Below are positions 1 through 6,216 of a stretch of 7,589 nucleotides of DNA, piece after piece. Origin of the DNA: Bryobacteraceae bacterium (GTDB lineage: Bacteria > Acidobacteriota > Terriglobia > Bryobacterales > Bryobacteraceae); the NCBI GenBank assembly GCA_030039005.1, contig JASHQT010000530.1:1-7589 (forward strand), in the 5' to 3' direction. Position numbers and translations under genes: made by a program. Each line of letters begins with the position of its first letter. The first letter of the stretch is position 1. A model generated the notes under the pieces. That model did not search any database. It was not told the origin of the DNA and saw nothing but the letters and a program-made list of their open reading frames with translations.

Positions 1-260
1 GCGTTTGGCAAGCGCTGCAAGCGATTCCGCGCGGCGCGACCAAGTCCTACCGTAAGATCGCCGCCGAGATCGGCCGTCCGAAAGCCGCTCGCGCCGTGGC
101 GCGCGCTTGCGCCACCAATCCAGTCGCCATCGCGATTCCTTGTCATCGGGTGGTGCGCGAAGACGGCGGCCTGGGCGGCTATCGTTGGGGCCTCGAGCGT
201 AAAGAAAAGCTACTGGCGCTGGAGGCGAATCCGGGCGGAAATGGCATCAAGGAGGCCTAA
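1..260 (+). CDS. ada: O6-methylguanine-DNA methyltransferase, C-terminal part (Ada/Ogt family), 5'-truncated by window edge
   Basis: The reading frame opens at base 3 and runs 85 codons to TAA at 258-260; the start lies outside the window. The family repairs O6-alkylguanine by moving the alkyl group irreversibly onto its own cysteine. The acceptor motif IPCHRVV is present, with the active cysteine at 141-143. Before it, residues 28-39 (AARAVARACATN) form the helix-turn-helix recognition helix with the arginine finger, and the GYRWG loop follows the active site. All residues expected for activity in this half are intact. The RAVARACATNPVA wording is closer to the C-terminal half of E. coli Ada than to short Ogt proteins, but the N-terminal half is not visible, so bifunctional Ada versus stand-alone Ogt cannot be decided. 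The normally conserved LSGYRWG reads LGGYRWG, a mild change. Family assignment is secure; the symbol is tentative. Confidence 0.93.
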   Translation, partial: VWQALQAIPRGATKSYRKIAAEIGRPKAARAVARACATNPVAIAIPCHRVVREDGGLGGYRWGLERKEKLLALEANPGGNGIKEA

Positions 261-397
261 GGGGAAGCTCCGAACTAACCTTTAAAATTGTTCGTAAGTC
301 TCAGAACCTAAAGTACTAATTCATCGACAAATCGCGCACTTGCTTTACTTTTTCCACCTTGCCTTGCGATACTGGTTGCAGAAGGGCCGCGAGGCGA
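261..397 (+). promoter_or_regulatory. Intergenic leader between the methyltransferase and the ATP-grasp-like gene
   Basis: This 137-bp gap is clearly richer in A and T than its flanks, as expected for a promoter region. An imperfect hairpin can be drawn from CGAAC (271-275) to GTTCG (290-294), extended by AA/TT with one bulged base. It has no following T run, so it is not a convincing terminator. Possible promoter pieces, TTGTTC (288-293) and TACTAAT (314-320), are spaced too far apart for a good sigma-70 site. GAAGGG at 381-386 lies 11 nt before the ATG at 398 and is the likely ribosome binding site. The presence of a promoter is inferred from base composition only. Confidence 0.3.
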
Positions 398-1756
398 ATG
401 AATCAGTTAAGCGAGGCCGTTACTCGCTATCACAAAATCCTGGAAGGCGACCACTACAAAAATCTTTCCTGGGCACACGAACTCCAGGAACGCATGAAGG
501 CGCACAATTTGGTCGCCGGTGGAAGGCCGGTATCTCCGGTGCTGCGTCCGCATTTTATCACGCGCCGACAGTACGCGGGGCTGGTCAAGGCCGTCGAGTC
601 TTTCTCCAACTCTTTGGAACGGATCCAAACCAAAGCGCTCGGCAGTCCAGCGTTGCTGGCCCGCATGGAATTGTTGCCTGCCGAGAAGATGCTGGCGGCG
701 GTGGATCCCGGGTATTCGTTCCCGGCGGTGACTTCGCTGCTCGACACGAATATCAACAACGGTACGTTGCGATTTTCGCGCTATATTCCCGACACGCCGG
801 TGGGCGTCGCGTATGGCGAAGCGCTGGCCGACATTTTTTACGACGCCGCGCCGGTGAAGGAATTCCGTAAACGCTATCGCCTGGAGAAATTGCCGGGCGC
901 GAAGTACCTGCTGCAAGCGATCCTCAAGGCTTATAAGGAGTGGGGCGGCAAGAACAAGAAGCCGAACATCGCCATTCTAGAGCTGCGTCAGCCTTTTCAG
1001 ACCGGCGCATCGGGCGAAAGCGCGCTGATCGCCGAATTGTTCCGGCGCGAAGGCTTGGCCGTGGAAGTGGTTTCTCCCGAGCAGCTCGAATATCGGGACA
1101 ATCTCCTGCGGCGCGGGAATTTCACGATCGATTTGATTTTCCGCCGCGTCAAAGTGCAGGAATTTCTGGTGCGGTTCGATCTGTCGCATCCGCTGCTGCG
1201 GGCCTATCGTGACCGGGCCGTCTGCATGGTGAACAGTTTCCGTTCGGAGCTGGCGCAGAAGAAGGCGATCTTCGACCTGCTCACCGACGAAGACATTACC
1301 GCGGATTTTCCGGCCGCCGAGCGCAAAGCCATCAAGGAATTCATCCCTTGGACGCGAGTGGTGCAGGAAACCAAGACCAAATACCGCAACAAGACGGTCG
1401 ATCTTCCGGAATTCATTCTGCACAACCGCAACAAACTGGTGCTGCGTCCCAATGACGACGGGCCCGATCAGCAGTCCTTCCGCGGCTCGGAAGTGGACGA
1501 GGCGGCGTGGGAAAAAGCCCTGCGGTCGGCGTTGCGCAATCCCTACGTGGTGCAGGAAGCGCTGGAACCCGTGGTGGACGTTTTCCCAGTCCTGCAATAC
1601 GGGCATCTGGAGATGCAGAAGATGCGCGTGGACGTGCATCCGCACTCCTATCTGGGCAAAGTGCAGGGCTGTTCGAGCTGGCTGACCGCCGCTGGTCCGT
1701 CGGGCTTCTCGACGCTCTCGGGCATCGCGCCGACGTATATTCTCGAGCAGAAGTAA
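398..1756 (+). CDS. Circularly permuted ATP-grasp-like protein with altered glycine-rich loop
   Basis: The protein has 452 aa from ATG 398; GAAGGG at 381-386 is a plausible ribosome binding site. An in-frame TTG at 359 would add 13 residues with no leader or domain character. No signal peptide or membrane segment is seen, so it is probably cytosolic. Features recall the permuted ATP-grasp/glutathionylspermidine-synthase-like group: RPHFIT followed by a tyrosine near 50-59, a central Rossmann-like stretch IAILELRQPF (191-200), NSFRSELAQKKAIFDLLTD (279-297), IPWTRVV (316-322), KLVLRPNDD (346-354), PYVVQEALEP (382-391), and a C-terminal GFSTLSGIAPTYIL segment. Known members form C-N or ester bonds using ATP, but no substrate can be named here. 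The KPNDDYGGxG-type loop normally expected after LVLRPND is replaced by DDGPDQQSFRG (353-363), so ATP binding may be weakened or different. Family assignment rests on remembered motifs and is moderate. Confidence 0.72.
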   Translation: MNQLSEAVTRYHKILEGDHYKNLSWAHELQERMKAHNLVAGGRPVSPVLRPHFITRRQYAGLVKAVESFSNSLERIQTKALGSPALLARMELLPAEKMLAAVDPGYSFPAVTSLLDTNINNGTLRFSRYIPDTPVGVAYGEALADIFYDAAPVKEFRKRYRLEKLPGAKYLLQAILKAYKEWGGKNKKPNIAILELRQPFQTGASGESALIAELFRREGLAVEVVSPEQLEYRDNLLRRGNFTIDLIFRRVKVQEFLVRFDLSHPLLRAYRDRAVCMVNSFRSELAQKKAIFDLLTDEDITADFPAAERKAIKEFIPWTRVVQETKTKYRNKTVDLPEFILHNRNKLVLRPNDDGPDQQSFRGSEVDEAAWEKALRSALRNPYVVQEALEPVVDVFPVLQYGHLEMQKMRVDVHPHSYLGKVQGCSSWLTAAGPSGFSTLSGIAPTYILEQK

Positions 1757-1858
1757 GGAGGCGCTCCACGAAGTCGCGCCTCGCGATTAGCTGGGGCGCC
1801 GCTCCCTCCGTCGCGGCGCGGGATTGGCGGCGTGGCACACTCACCGCTTTTTGTCGCC
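1757..1858. other. Convergent intergenic region with two perfect 7-bp hairpins
   Basis: This stretch lies between the stop of the plus-strand ATP-grasp-like gene and the stop of the minus-strand small membrane protein gene. Two GC-rich perfect inverted repeats are visible: GAGGCGC (1758-1764) with GCGCCTC (1776-1782), loop 11 nt, and GCGCCGC (1796-1802) with GCGGCGC (1813-1819), loop 10 nt. Neither is followed by a T run. A third, weaker hairpin with a T run is listed separately. Stacked hairpins between converging genes most likely end or stabilise the two 3' ends. No coding signal is apparent here. Confidence 0.5.
1827..1852 (+). terminator. Candidate intrinsic terminator of the ATP-grasp-like gene
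   Basis: GCGG (1827-1830) pairs with CCGC (1844-1847). After a 2-nt bulge, TGG (1833-1835) pairs with TCA (1841-1843), one pair being G-U, leaving a 5-nt loop. TTTTT (1848-1852) follows at once on the plus strand. The stem is short and bulged, so efficiency is uncertain, but the position about 70 bp after the plus-strand stop and next to the converging gene fits a terminator. Confidence 0.4.
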
Positions 1859-2110
1859 TTAGCGCTTTACCCGGACGTACGCCATGAGGGTCCGCTGTTT
1901 GGATAGGCGCAGATACGTTCTGGCACCAAACATAAGCGCATATAGCGTGGCCGCTAACACGCCGAATCCGATCCTCTGCCGGCTTTTTGTTTTGCCGGTG
2001 ATTTCGCCTGACTGGACGGCCCCCGCCCACCCTCGGCTCAACAACCACCAGACGCTAGCCAAAATCGGCCGGGCGATTAAGTCCAACAGCAGTTGTTGCG
2101 GCAGCGGCAT
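1859..2110 (-). CDS. Small two-helix membrane protein, unknown function
   Basis: The protein has 83 aa, from ATG at 2110-2108 to TAA at 1861-1859. I do not recognise its family. A hydrophobic segment at about 7-25 (LLLDLIARPILASVWWLL) contains one arginine. It is followed by a polar loop with a basic cluster (GKTKSRQR, 40-47), a second helix at about 48-63 (GFGVLAATLYALMFG) and a strongly basic tail. This pattern suggests a hairpin-like inner-membrane protein. The start lies 5 nt after the stop of the Wzt-like gene on the same strand, with no clear Shine-Dalgarno sequence, so translational coupling to that gene is likely. Reality as a gene is supported by this tight spacing and by the orderly hydrophobic-loop-hydrophobic layout. 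Longer open frames on either strand here read as arginine- or proline-rich nonsense. It may be a partner of the Wzt-like protein, but this is inferred only from position. Confidence 0.6.
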   Translation of the reverse strand: MPLPQQLLLDLIARPILASVWWLLSRGWAGAVQSGEITGKTKSRQRIGFGVLAATLYALMFGARTYLRLSKQRTLMAYVRVKR

Positions 2111-2115
2111 CCAAG

Positions 2116-3054
2116 CTAATTTGATTTTTCGATCTTCACTTCGGCCCGCAGGTTTGCCACACCCGCGGTGTAGCGCGAATCGGTGACCGATACCGCAACC
2201 GCGTCATCGACCCAGTCGTGAGCCGTGCCGTCGGAATCGTGCGAAGCGGCGGTGATGGTGTATTCGCCGGGGCAGAGCTCGCAGCGGAAGGCGAAGTCGG
2301 CCCGCAGGCGGGTGCCGGCCGCGCAATTTCCGGTACTCACTTTCTCCAATTCCGTATTCGTCCCGTAGACGTCCAATCCGATGCGCGTGCGGATCATGAC
2401 GCCGAGCACCGGTTCTTGCACCGCGTCGTGATAGCGGACCATCACACGGACGGCCACTTTTTCGCCGCTGCGCCATACGGCCGTGGGTTTGCCGTCCGCG
2501 CCCAGGGTTTCGAGCGACAGAATCTCGGCGCGCCCATCGCCGCGGCGTAGCGCCGGCAGCATGGGGCTGCTCAGCGTGGCGCCCCAGGCCCGCACCTTCT
2601 CGGCGATGCGTTGACGATAGGCCTCCAGCACTTCATGCGGGTCGCCGCGCTTTTCGAGCGCGCCCGCATCCAGCCACCACACCTCGTCGGTAATCGACTG
2701 CAACAGGTCGAGTTCATGCGAGACCAGCAGGATGGTGCTGCCGCCGCTTCTGAGGCGCCCGATCCCGGCGAGCGCCCGGGCACGCACCAGTGCGTCATGA
2801 TACGCCAGCGAGTTTTCTATGGCCAGGACGTCCACCGGCGAGAGTTGCAGCGCGTCAAGAGGACCCACATAGCGGCGCTGGGGTGGAGCGATCACTTCCC
2901 CGGCCTCCGGCTGTACCGCTCCCGCCGCCAGGCGCAGCAGCGCGTTCTTTCCCGCGCCTTTTTCCCCCACCACGCCGATCACCGCGCCGCTCGGAGCGGA
3001 AATGGTCAAATCGCGCAGCGGCGCAAGGCTCACGCCGCGGAATTCAATTCCCAT
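2116..3054 (-). CDS. Wzt-like polysaccharide ABC transporter ATPase homologue with degenerate ATPase half
   Basis: The protein has 312 aa from ATG 3054; a GTG at 3093 would add 13 residues that do not belong to the fold. Canonical relatives (Wzt, TagH, KpsT) drive export of O-antigen or other glycans, and Wzt has a C-terminal domain that binds the glycan end. Seen here: a Walker A-like GEKGAGKN (30-37) with Asn replacing the final Ser/Thr; VLAIEN (76-81) where Walker B ILIVDE would align, so Asp is Glu and the catalytic Glu is Asn; a retained D-loop Asp (D87); and the H-loop ILLVSHE with His113. Only 77 residues separate the Walker A Lys from His113, against roughly 140 in typical relatives. 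The helical subdomain with Q-loop and LSGG signature is absent. Residues about 173-309 form a beta-rich Wzt-like C-terminal domain (VGVMIRTRIGLDVYGTN-type motif, here LGVMIRTRIGLDVYGTN). No frameshift is visible. It is probably catalytically dead and perhaps a glycan-recognition subunit. Confidence 0.8.
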   Translation of the reverse strand: MGIEFRGVSLAPLRDLTISAPSGAVIGVVGEKGAGKNALLRLAAGAVQPEAGEVIAPPQRRYVGPLDALQLSPVDVLAIENSLAYHDALVRARALAGIGRLRSGGSTILLVSHELDLLQSITDEVWWLDAGALEKRGDPHEVLEAYRQRIAEKVRAWGATLSSPMLPALRRGDGRAEILSLETLGADGKPTAVWRSGEKVAVRVMVRYHDAVQEPVLGVMIRTRIGLDVYGTNTELEKVSTGNCAAGTRLRADFAFRCELCPGEYTITAASHDSDGTAHDWVDDAVAVSVTDSRYTAGVANLRAEVKIEKSN

Positions 3055-3125
3055 GCTTTGCCGCCATGTTGATAGGATGCCAGATCGAATCACGCCAGAT
3101 CAGATAAGGCCGGATAAGATAGGTT
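3055..3125. promoter_or_regulatory. Divergent intergenic region with paired direct repeats
   Basis: Only 71 bp separate the divergent starts of the Wzt-like gene and the beta-helix gene, so both promoters must lie here or within the coding ends. GCCAGATC occurs at 3079-3086 and again at 3094-3101, a period of 15. GATAAG occurs at 3103-3108 and 3113-3118, a period of 10, close to one helical turn. GATAGG lies at 3071-3076 and 3118-3123. No good -35/-10 pair was found on either strand. The repeats could be a regulator site controlling both units, but this is inference. Confidence 0.35.
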
Positions 3126-4439
3126 TTGATACTGGCCGCGCTGCTCGCCATTGCGATTCCCTCCACGGGCACATTTCGTCTGCCCACCGGCGTCACGGAA
3201 GTTTCGGCCGAAATCAGGATTCCCGATGGCGCGCACGACCTGACGATCGCGGGCGGCGATCATACGGTTCTGCGCGCGGCGGCCGGCTTTCAAGGGCGAG
3301 CCATCCTGAGTTGCAAGGGCTGCCAGCGGATCCGCTTCGCGAATTTCGCGATCGACGGCAACCGTGCCGCGCTCGAAAAACCGCTGCCATTGGCGCCGTC
3401 GGGCGACGCGTTCGCGACGTTCTACCCGGACAATGGGATCCTGCTGCAGGAAACCCAGGGCGCCACCGTGGAGCACGTCGATTTCACAAACATCACGAAC
3501 TTTGCCATCCTGGTGAATCACTCGAGCGATATTGTGGTGGATCGCGTTGCCGTGTCGCACAGCGGATCCCGCAACGCCAAGGGGCGAAACAATACGAGCG
3601 GCGGAATTCTTTTCGAGGAAGGGGTCGACAGATTCACGGTGAGCGATTCGGATTTCCGGGACATTTTGGGAAACGGCGTGTGGACGCATTCGCGCATTAC
3701 GGCGCCACGCAACCGGTCCGGCAGGATCGTGAACAACCACTTCTCTGATATCGGTCGCGACGCGATCCAGGTGGGCCACGCCACCGAAGTTCGCGTCGAA
3801 GGAAACCGCGGGAAGCGCATCGGTTATCCGGCCCAGGCGGTCGACATCGAGAACGGCGCGACACCCGTGGCGGTGGACACATCGGGCAACGTGGACAAGA
3901 CCGTATACACCAACAATTATTTCGAAGAGCTGGACGGCAAGTGCATCGACCTGGACGGATTTCACGACGGCGAGGTGACGCACAACACCTGCATCAACAA
4001 AGGAACGGCCGCAAGCTATCCGTTCGGACATTTCGGGATCGTGGTCAATAACTGGAATCCGCAGATGAAGTCCGAGCACATCACGATCGCGGACAACACC
4101 ATCGACGGGGCCAAGTTCGGAGGGCTGTTTCTAATCGGCTCCCATCAAGTGGTGGAGCACAACCGCTTTCTCAATTTAAATCTGGCCCATTGCAACGAGA
4201 ACGCGGCGAAGTTCGGATGCGTCGCGATTCAGGGTGAACCGGATGTACTGCAATCCGGCATCTACCTGGGCCGCGTGGCGGCGGAGTGGGCTGCGAAGCG
4301 CGCCGATCCGGCGCACGACAATCTGATCGAGGGCAACACGATCTCCGGTTGGAGAATGAAGACGCGCTGCATTCAGGCCGCCCCGGGCGTCAAGCTCGCC
4401 GGCAACACCGTTCGTGAAAATATCTGTCGAGACGAATAA
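3126..4439 (+). CDS. Probable exported right-handed parallel beta-helix protein
   Basis: The protein has 437 aa. The TTG at 3126-3128 is the only sensible start, because an in-frame TAG lies just upstream at 3120-3122 and no earlier ATG, GTG or TTG exists; AGG at 3121-3123 may serve as ribosome binding site. The first 14 residues (MILAALLAIAIPST) look like a short signal peptide without the usual basic n-region. From about residue 35 onward the chain shows repeated short strands ending in Asn/Asp-Gly or N-x-I turns (FANFAIDGN, GATVEHVDFTNITN, RIVNNHFSDIG, DAIQVGHATEVRVEGN, HITIADNTIDG, NLIEGNTISG). This is the PbH1/pectate-lyase-like coil pattern. Eight cysteines, an even number, fit an oxidised extracytoplasmic protein. 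Such folds are lyases, epimerases, hydrolases or binding proteins for polysaccharides; no catalytic residues can be assigned. The next gene starts inside its last nine codons. Confidence 0.78.
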   Translation: MILAALLAIAIPSTGTFRLPTGVTEVSAEIRIPDGAHDLTIAGGDHTVLRAAAGFQGRAILSCKGCQRIRFANFAIDGNRAALEKPLPLAPSGDAFATFYPDNGILLQETQGATVEHVDFTNITNFAILVNHSSDIVVDRVAVSHSGSRNAKGRNNTSGGILFEEGVDRFTVSDSDFRDILGNGVWTHSRITAPRNRSGRIVNNHFSDIGRDAIQVGHATEVRVEGNRGKRIGYPAQAVDIENGATPVAVDTSGNVDKTVYTNNYFEELDGKCIDLDGFHDGEVTHNTCINKGTAASYPFGHFGIVVNNWNPQMKSEHITIADNTIDGAKFGGLFLIGSHQVVEHNRFLNLNLAHCNENAAKFGCVAIQGEPDVLQSGIYLGRVAAEWAAKRADPAHDNLIEGNTISGWRMKTRCIQAAPGVKLAGNTVRENICRDE

Positions 4440-6213
4440 GCGCTTCTCGCGAGCGGAATTGGCGGCGCTCGCGGCGTGGCTCGCGTTGCTCGTGCTGTGG
4501 ATGGCTCGCGGAACGTTCGCGCTGCCGTATCTTTCCGACGATTTCCTGCACGGCCAACTGATCGCGGAGATTCGTGCGGGGCTGCGACCGGCGAGCGATT
4601 TACTCACGGTCCCGTTCCACGGGCAAACGGTGGTGCTCCTGCGGCTCGCGTTCTGGTTCGGGACGCTGGCGGGCGGCATGAGCCTGGCGTGGGTGCGCAT
4701 CGCCATCTGCCTGGTGCACGTGGCGGGCGCCATCGGGTGCGCTGTGTTGTGCGCGCGCTGGAACGGATCGAAATTCGCGGGATTCCTGGCCGGTACGCTG
4801 TACGCGGGCGCGCTCGGGTTTGTGAATGAGCAGATCTGGTGGCCATCCAGCGCGATCTTTTGTTTGGGCGCGTCATTCTTTATCTTGGCGCTGGTCGCGC
4901 TGGAGGAGGATTCGCTCATTTGGGCCGTGCTGATGCTGATTGTCGCGGCGCTGGGACTCAACGGCGTTCTTGTTCCGGCTTTAGTTCTTCCGGCTTATGC
5001 GTGGTTCACGGGGCGCCGGCGTGCGGCCGGCGTTTTACTCGCGTCGATACTCGCGCTGCTGGCAATCGCGTTTTGGCAGCAAACCAGGACGCACGATCGC
5101 GAGCCGATGGAATTGTCGCTGCGCGCGCTCGAACTCGGGGGGTGGATCATCTTAACGGCGCCTTTTCGCTTTTTCGCCGGATTCACCGCGTTCGCAATTC
5201 CCGGCTTCCGCACCATTCTCGATTGGTCGCCCGTGGCGTGGCTGCCGGTTCTCGTCTCCGGCTGGTTCCTGAGAGCGCGCTACGGTCGCGTGTTGCTTCT
5301 GATCTGGACACCCCCGATTGTGCTTTCCGTCATGGTGGGCTTGGCTCGTGTCAACTATCCCGACCGCTACGGCCCGGGAGTGCTATATGTCGCCGACCGC
5401 TATTACTATTTCTTCCTGCTTCCGCTCGCCGCGCACTGCATACTCGCGCTGCACGGCGTCCGATGGCCGCGCTGGGTGGTGTCGGTGATCGTTGCCAGTG
5501 CGCTCATCGGGAGCTATGCGCATTTTCGCTCGAACGTCGTGCTCGGTCATTTCAATCTAGGCGCGCGCGCGGAGGATCAAGCGAGAACGCTGGTTGAGGC
5601 CATTCGCACGTCCGCCGTCAGGCCCTTAGTGCTGACCGACGTTCCCATCCCCGTGGATGGTGCGAACAAAAACCGTCTTACCCTCGCATTCGCGATTTAC
5701 GGCCAATATCCGCGCGGAATCCCGGGCGTGCGCCTGGTCCACGGACCTCTGGATGCTCGCGAGGCCGGGATCGAAGGCGCTCTGCTCAAGCCCTGGTTGC
5801 GGCCCACACCATCCCGCATCGATTTCAAGGACGCTTCCTACGAGGAGGATCTGGATTCCGGATTCTCCTGGTGGGAGCCGCCGTTTCGTTGGATGGGACG
5901 GCAGGTGTCGTTACATTTAATCGCGGCGCCGGGCGATCTGGTGGTCCGCGCCTACGCGCCTGTGGATCAATTGCGCCGCTCGATCAATGTGACCGTTGCG
6001 ATAAACGGACGCGCTATAGGCCGGTTGGCCATTGGCGATTCAGGCACGCGCGAGTACGTACTGAAGGCGCCGGAACTGACAGCAGGGAGCCAGGTGAATA
6101 TCACGCTCACTAGCGACACCGTATGGCACGCCCGCGACATTTTTCCCGACAGCCTGGACGAACGAGATTTGAGCATCGCGATCTCCTCCATCGGCTTCGC
6201 TATGCGACCTTAA
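4414..6213 (+). CDS. Polytopic GT-C-like membrane protein with C-terminal beta-sandwich domain
   Basis: The protein has 599 aa from GTG 4414, overlapping the previous gene by 26 nt. Starting later (Met30) would remove the first membrane helix. About ten or eleven hydrophobic segments lie between residues 18 and 367. The loop after the first one carries YLSDDF with paired aspartates at 42-43, the position where GT-C glycosyltransferases of the ArnT/PMT type hold a catalytic acidic residue. DRYYYFFLLPLA (328-339) is also usual in such proteins. GT-C enzymes move sugars from lipid-phosphate donors at the outer face of the membrane. Residues about 370-470 form a soluble linker region, and about 480-597 form a beta-sandwich with WWEPPFRWMG (486-495) and DERDLSIAISSIGF near the end. 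This pattern occurs on other surface-glycan proteins and may bind sugar. Donor and acceptor are unknown. The role as glycosyltransferase is an inference from topology and the DD motif. Confidence 0.68.
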   Translation: MKISVETNKRFSRAELAALAAWLALLVLWMARGTFALPYLSDDFLHGQLIAEIRAGLRPASDLLTVPFHGQTVVLLRLAFWFGTLAGGMSLAWVRIAICLVHVAGAIGCAVLCARWNGSKFAGFLAGTLYAGALGFVNEQIWWPSSAIFCLGASFFILALVALEEDSLIWAVLMLIVAALGLNGVLVPALVLPAYAWFTGRRRAAGVLLASILALLAIAFWQQTRTHDREPMELSLRALELGGWIILTAPFRFFAGFTAFAIPGFRTILDWSPVAWLPVLVSGWFLRARYGRVLLLIWTPPIVLSVMVGLARVNYPDRYGPGVLYVADRYYYFFLLPLAAHCILALHGVRWPRWVVSVIVASALIGSYAHFRSNVVLGHFNLGARAEDQARTLVEAIRTSAVRPLVLTDVPIPVDGANKNRLTLAFAIYGQYPRGIPGVRLVHGPLDAREAGIEGALLKPWLRPTPSRIDFKDASYEEDLDSGFSWWEPPFRWMGRQVSLHLIAAPGDLVVRAYAPVDQLRRSINVTVAINGRAIGRLAIGDSGTREYVLKAPELTAGSQVNITLTSDTVWHARDIFPDSLDERDLSIAISSIGFAMRP

Positions 6214-6216
6214 GAT

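Noticed and set aside
114..121. Unusual residues around the methyltransferase active site as a sign of inactivation
   Set aside because: The PCHR motif, arginine finger and recognition helix are all intact; the single LGG for LSG change is mild.
1979..1998. Hairpin CCGGC...GCCGG with T-rich loop as a terminator
   Set aside because: The T-rich bases are in the loop, not after the stem, and the hairpin lies inside the small membrane protein gene, where it encodes the basic loop.
1413..2048. Long minus-strand open frame (211 codons) overlapping the end of the ATP-grasp-like gene
   Set aside because: The translation is rich in arginine, proline and alanine with no fold-like pattern, and it is antisense to a well-supported gene.
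1884..2186. Plus-strand open frame of 100 codons opposite the small membrane protein gene
   Set aside because: No recognisable pattern, and it overlaps the 3' end of the Wzt-like gene on the opposite strand. The minus-strand frame has orderly hydrophobic segments and tight spacing to its neighbour.
3055..3093. GTG start at 3093 for the Wzt-like gene
   Set aside because: It adds 13 residues before the first strand of the ABC fold, which begins naturally at MGIEFRG. It cannot be fully excluded, since neither start has a strong ribosome binding site.
3090..4079. Long minus-strand open frame (329 codons) opposite the beta-helix gene
   Set aside because: It mirrors the codon structure of the plus-strand gene; the plus frame shows repeated beta-helix turns and an operon-like junction, while the minus frame shows neither.
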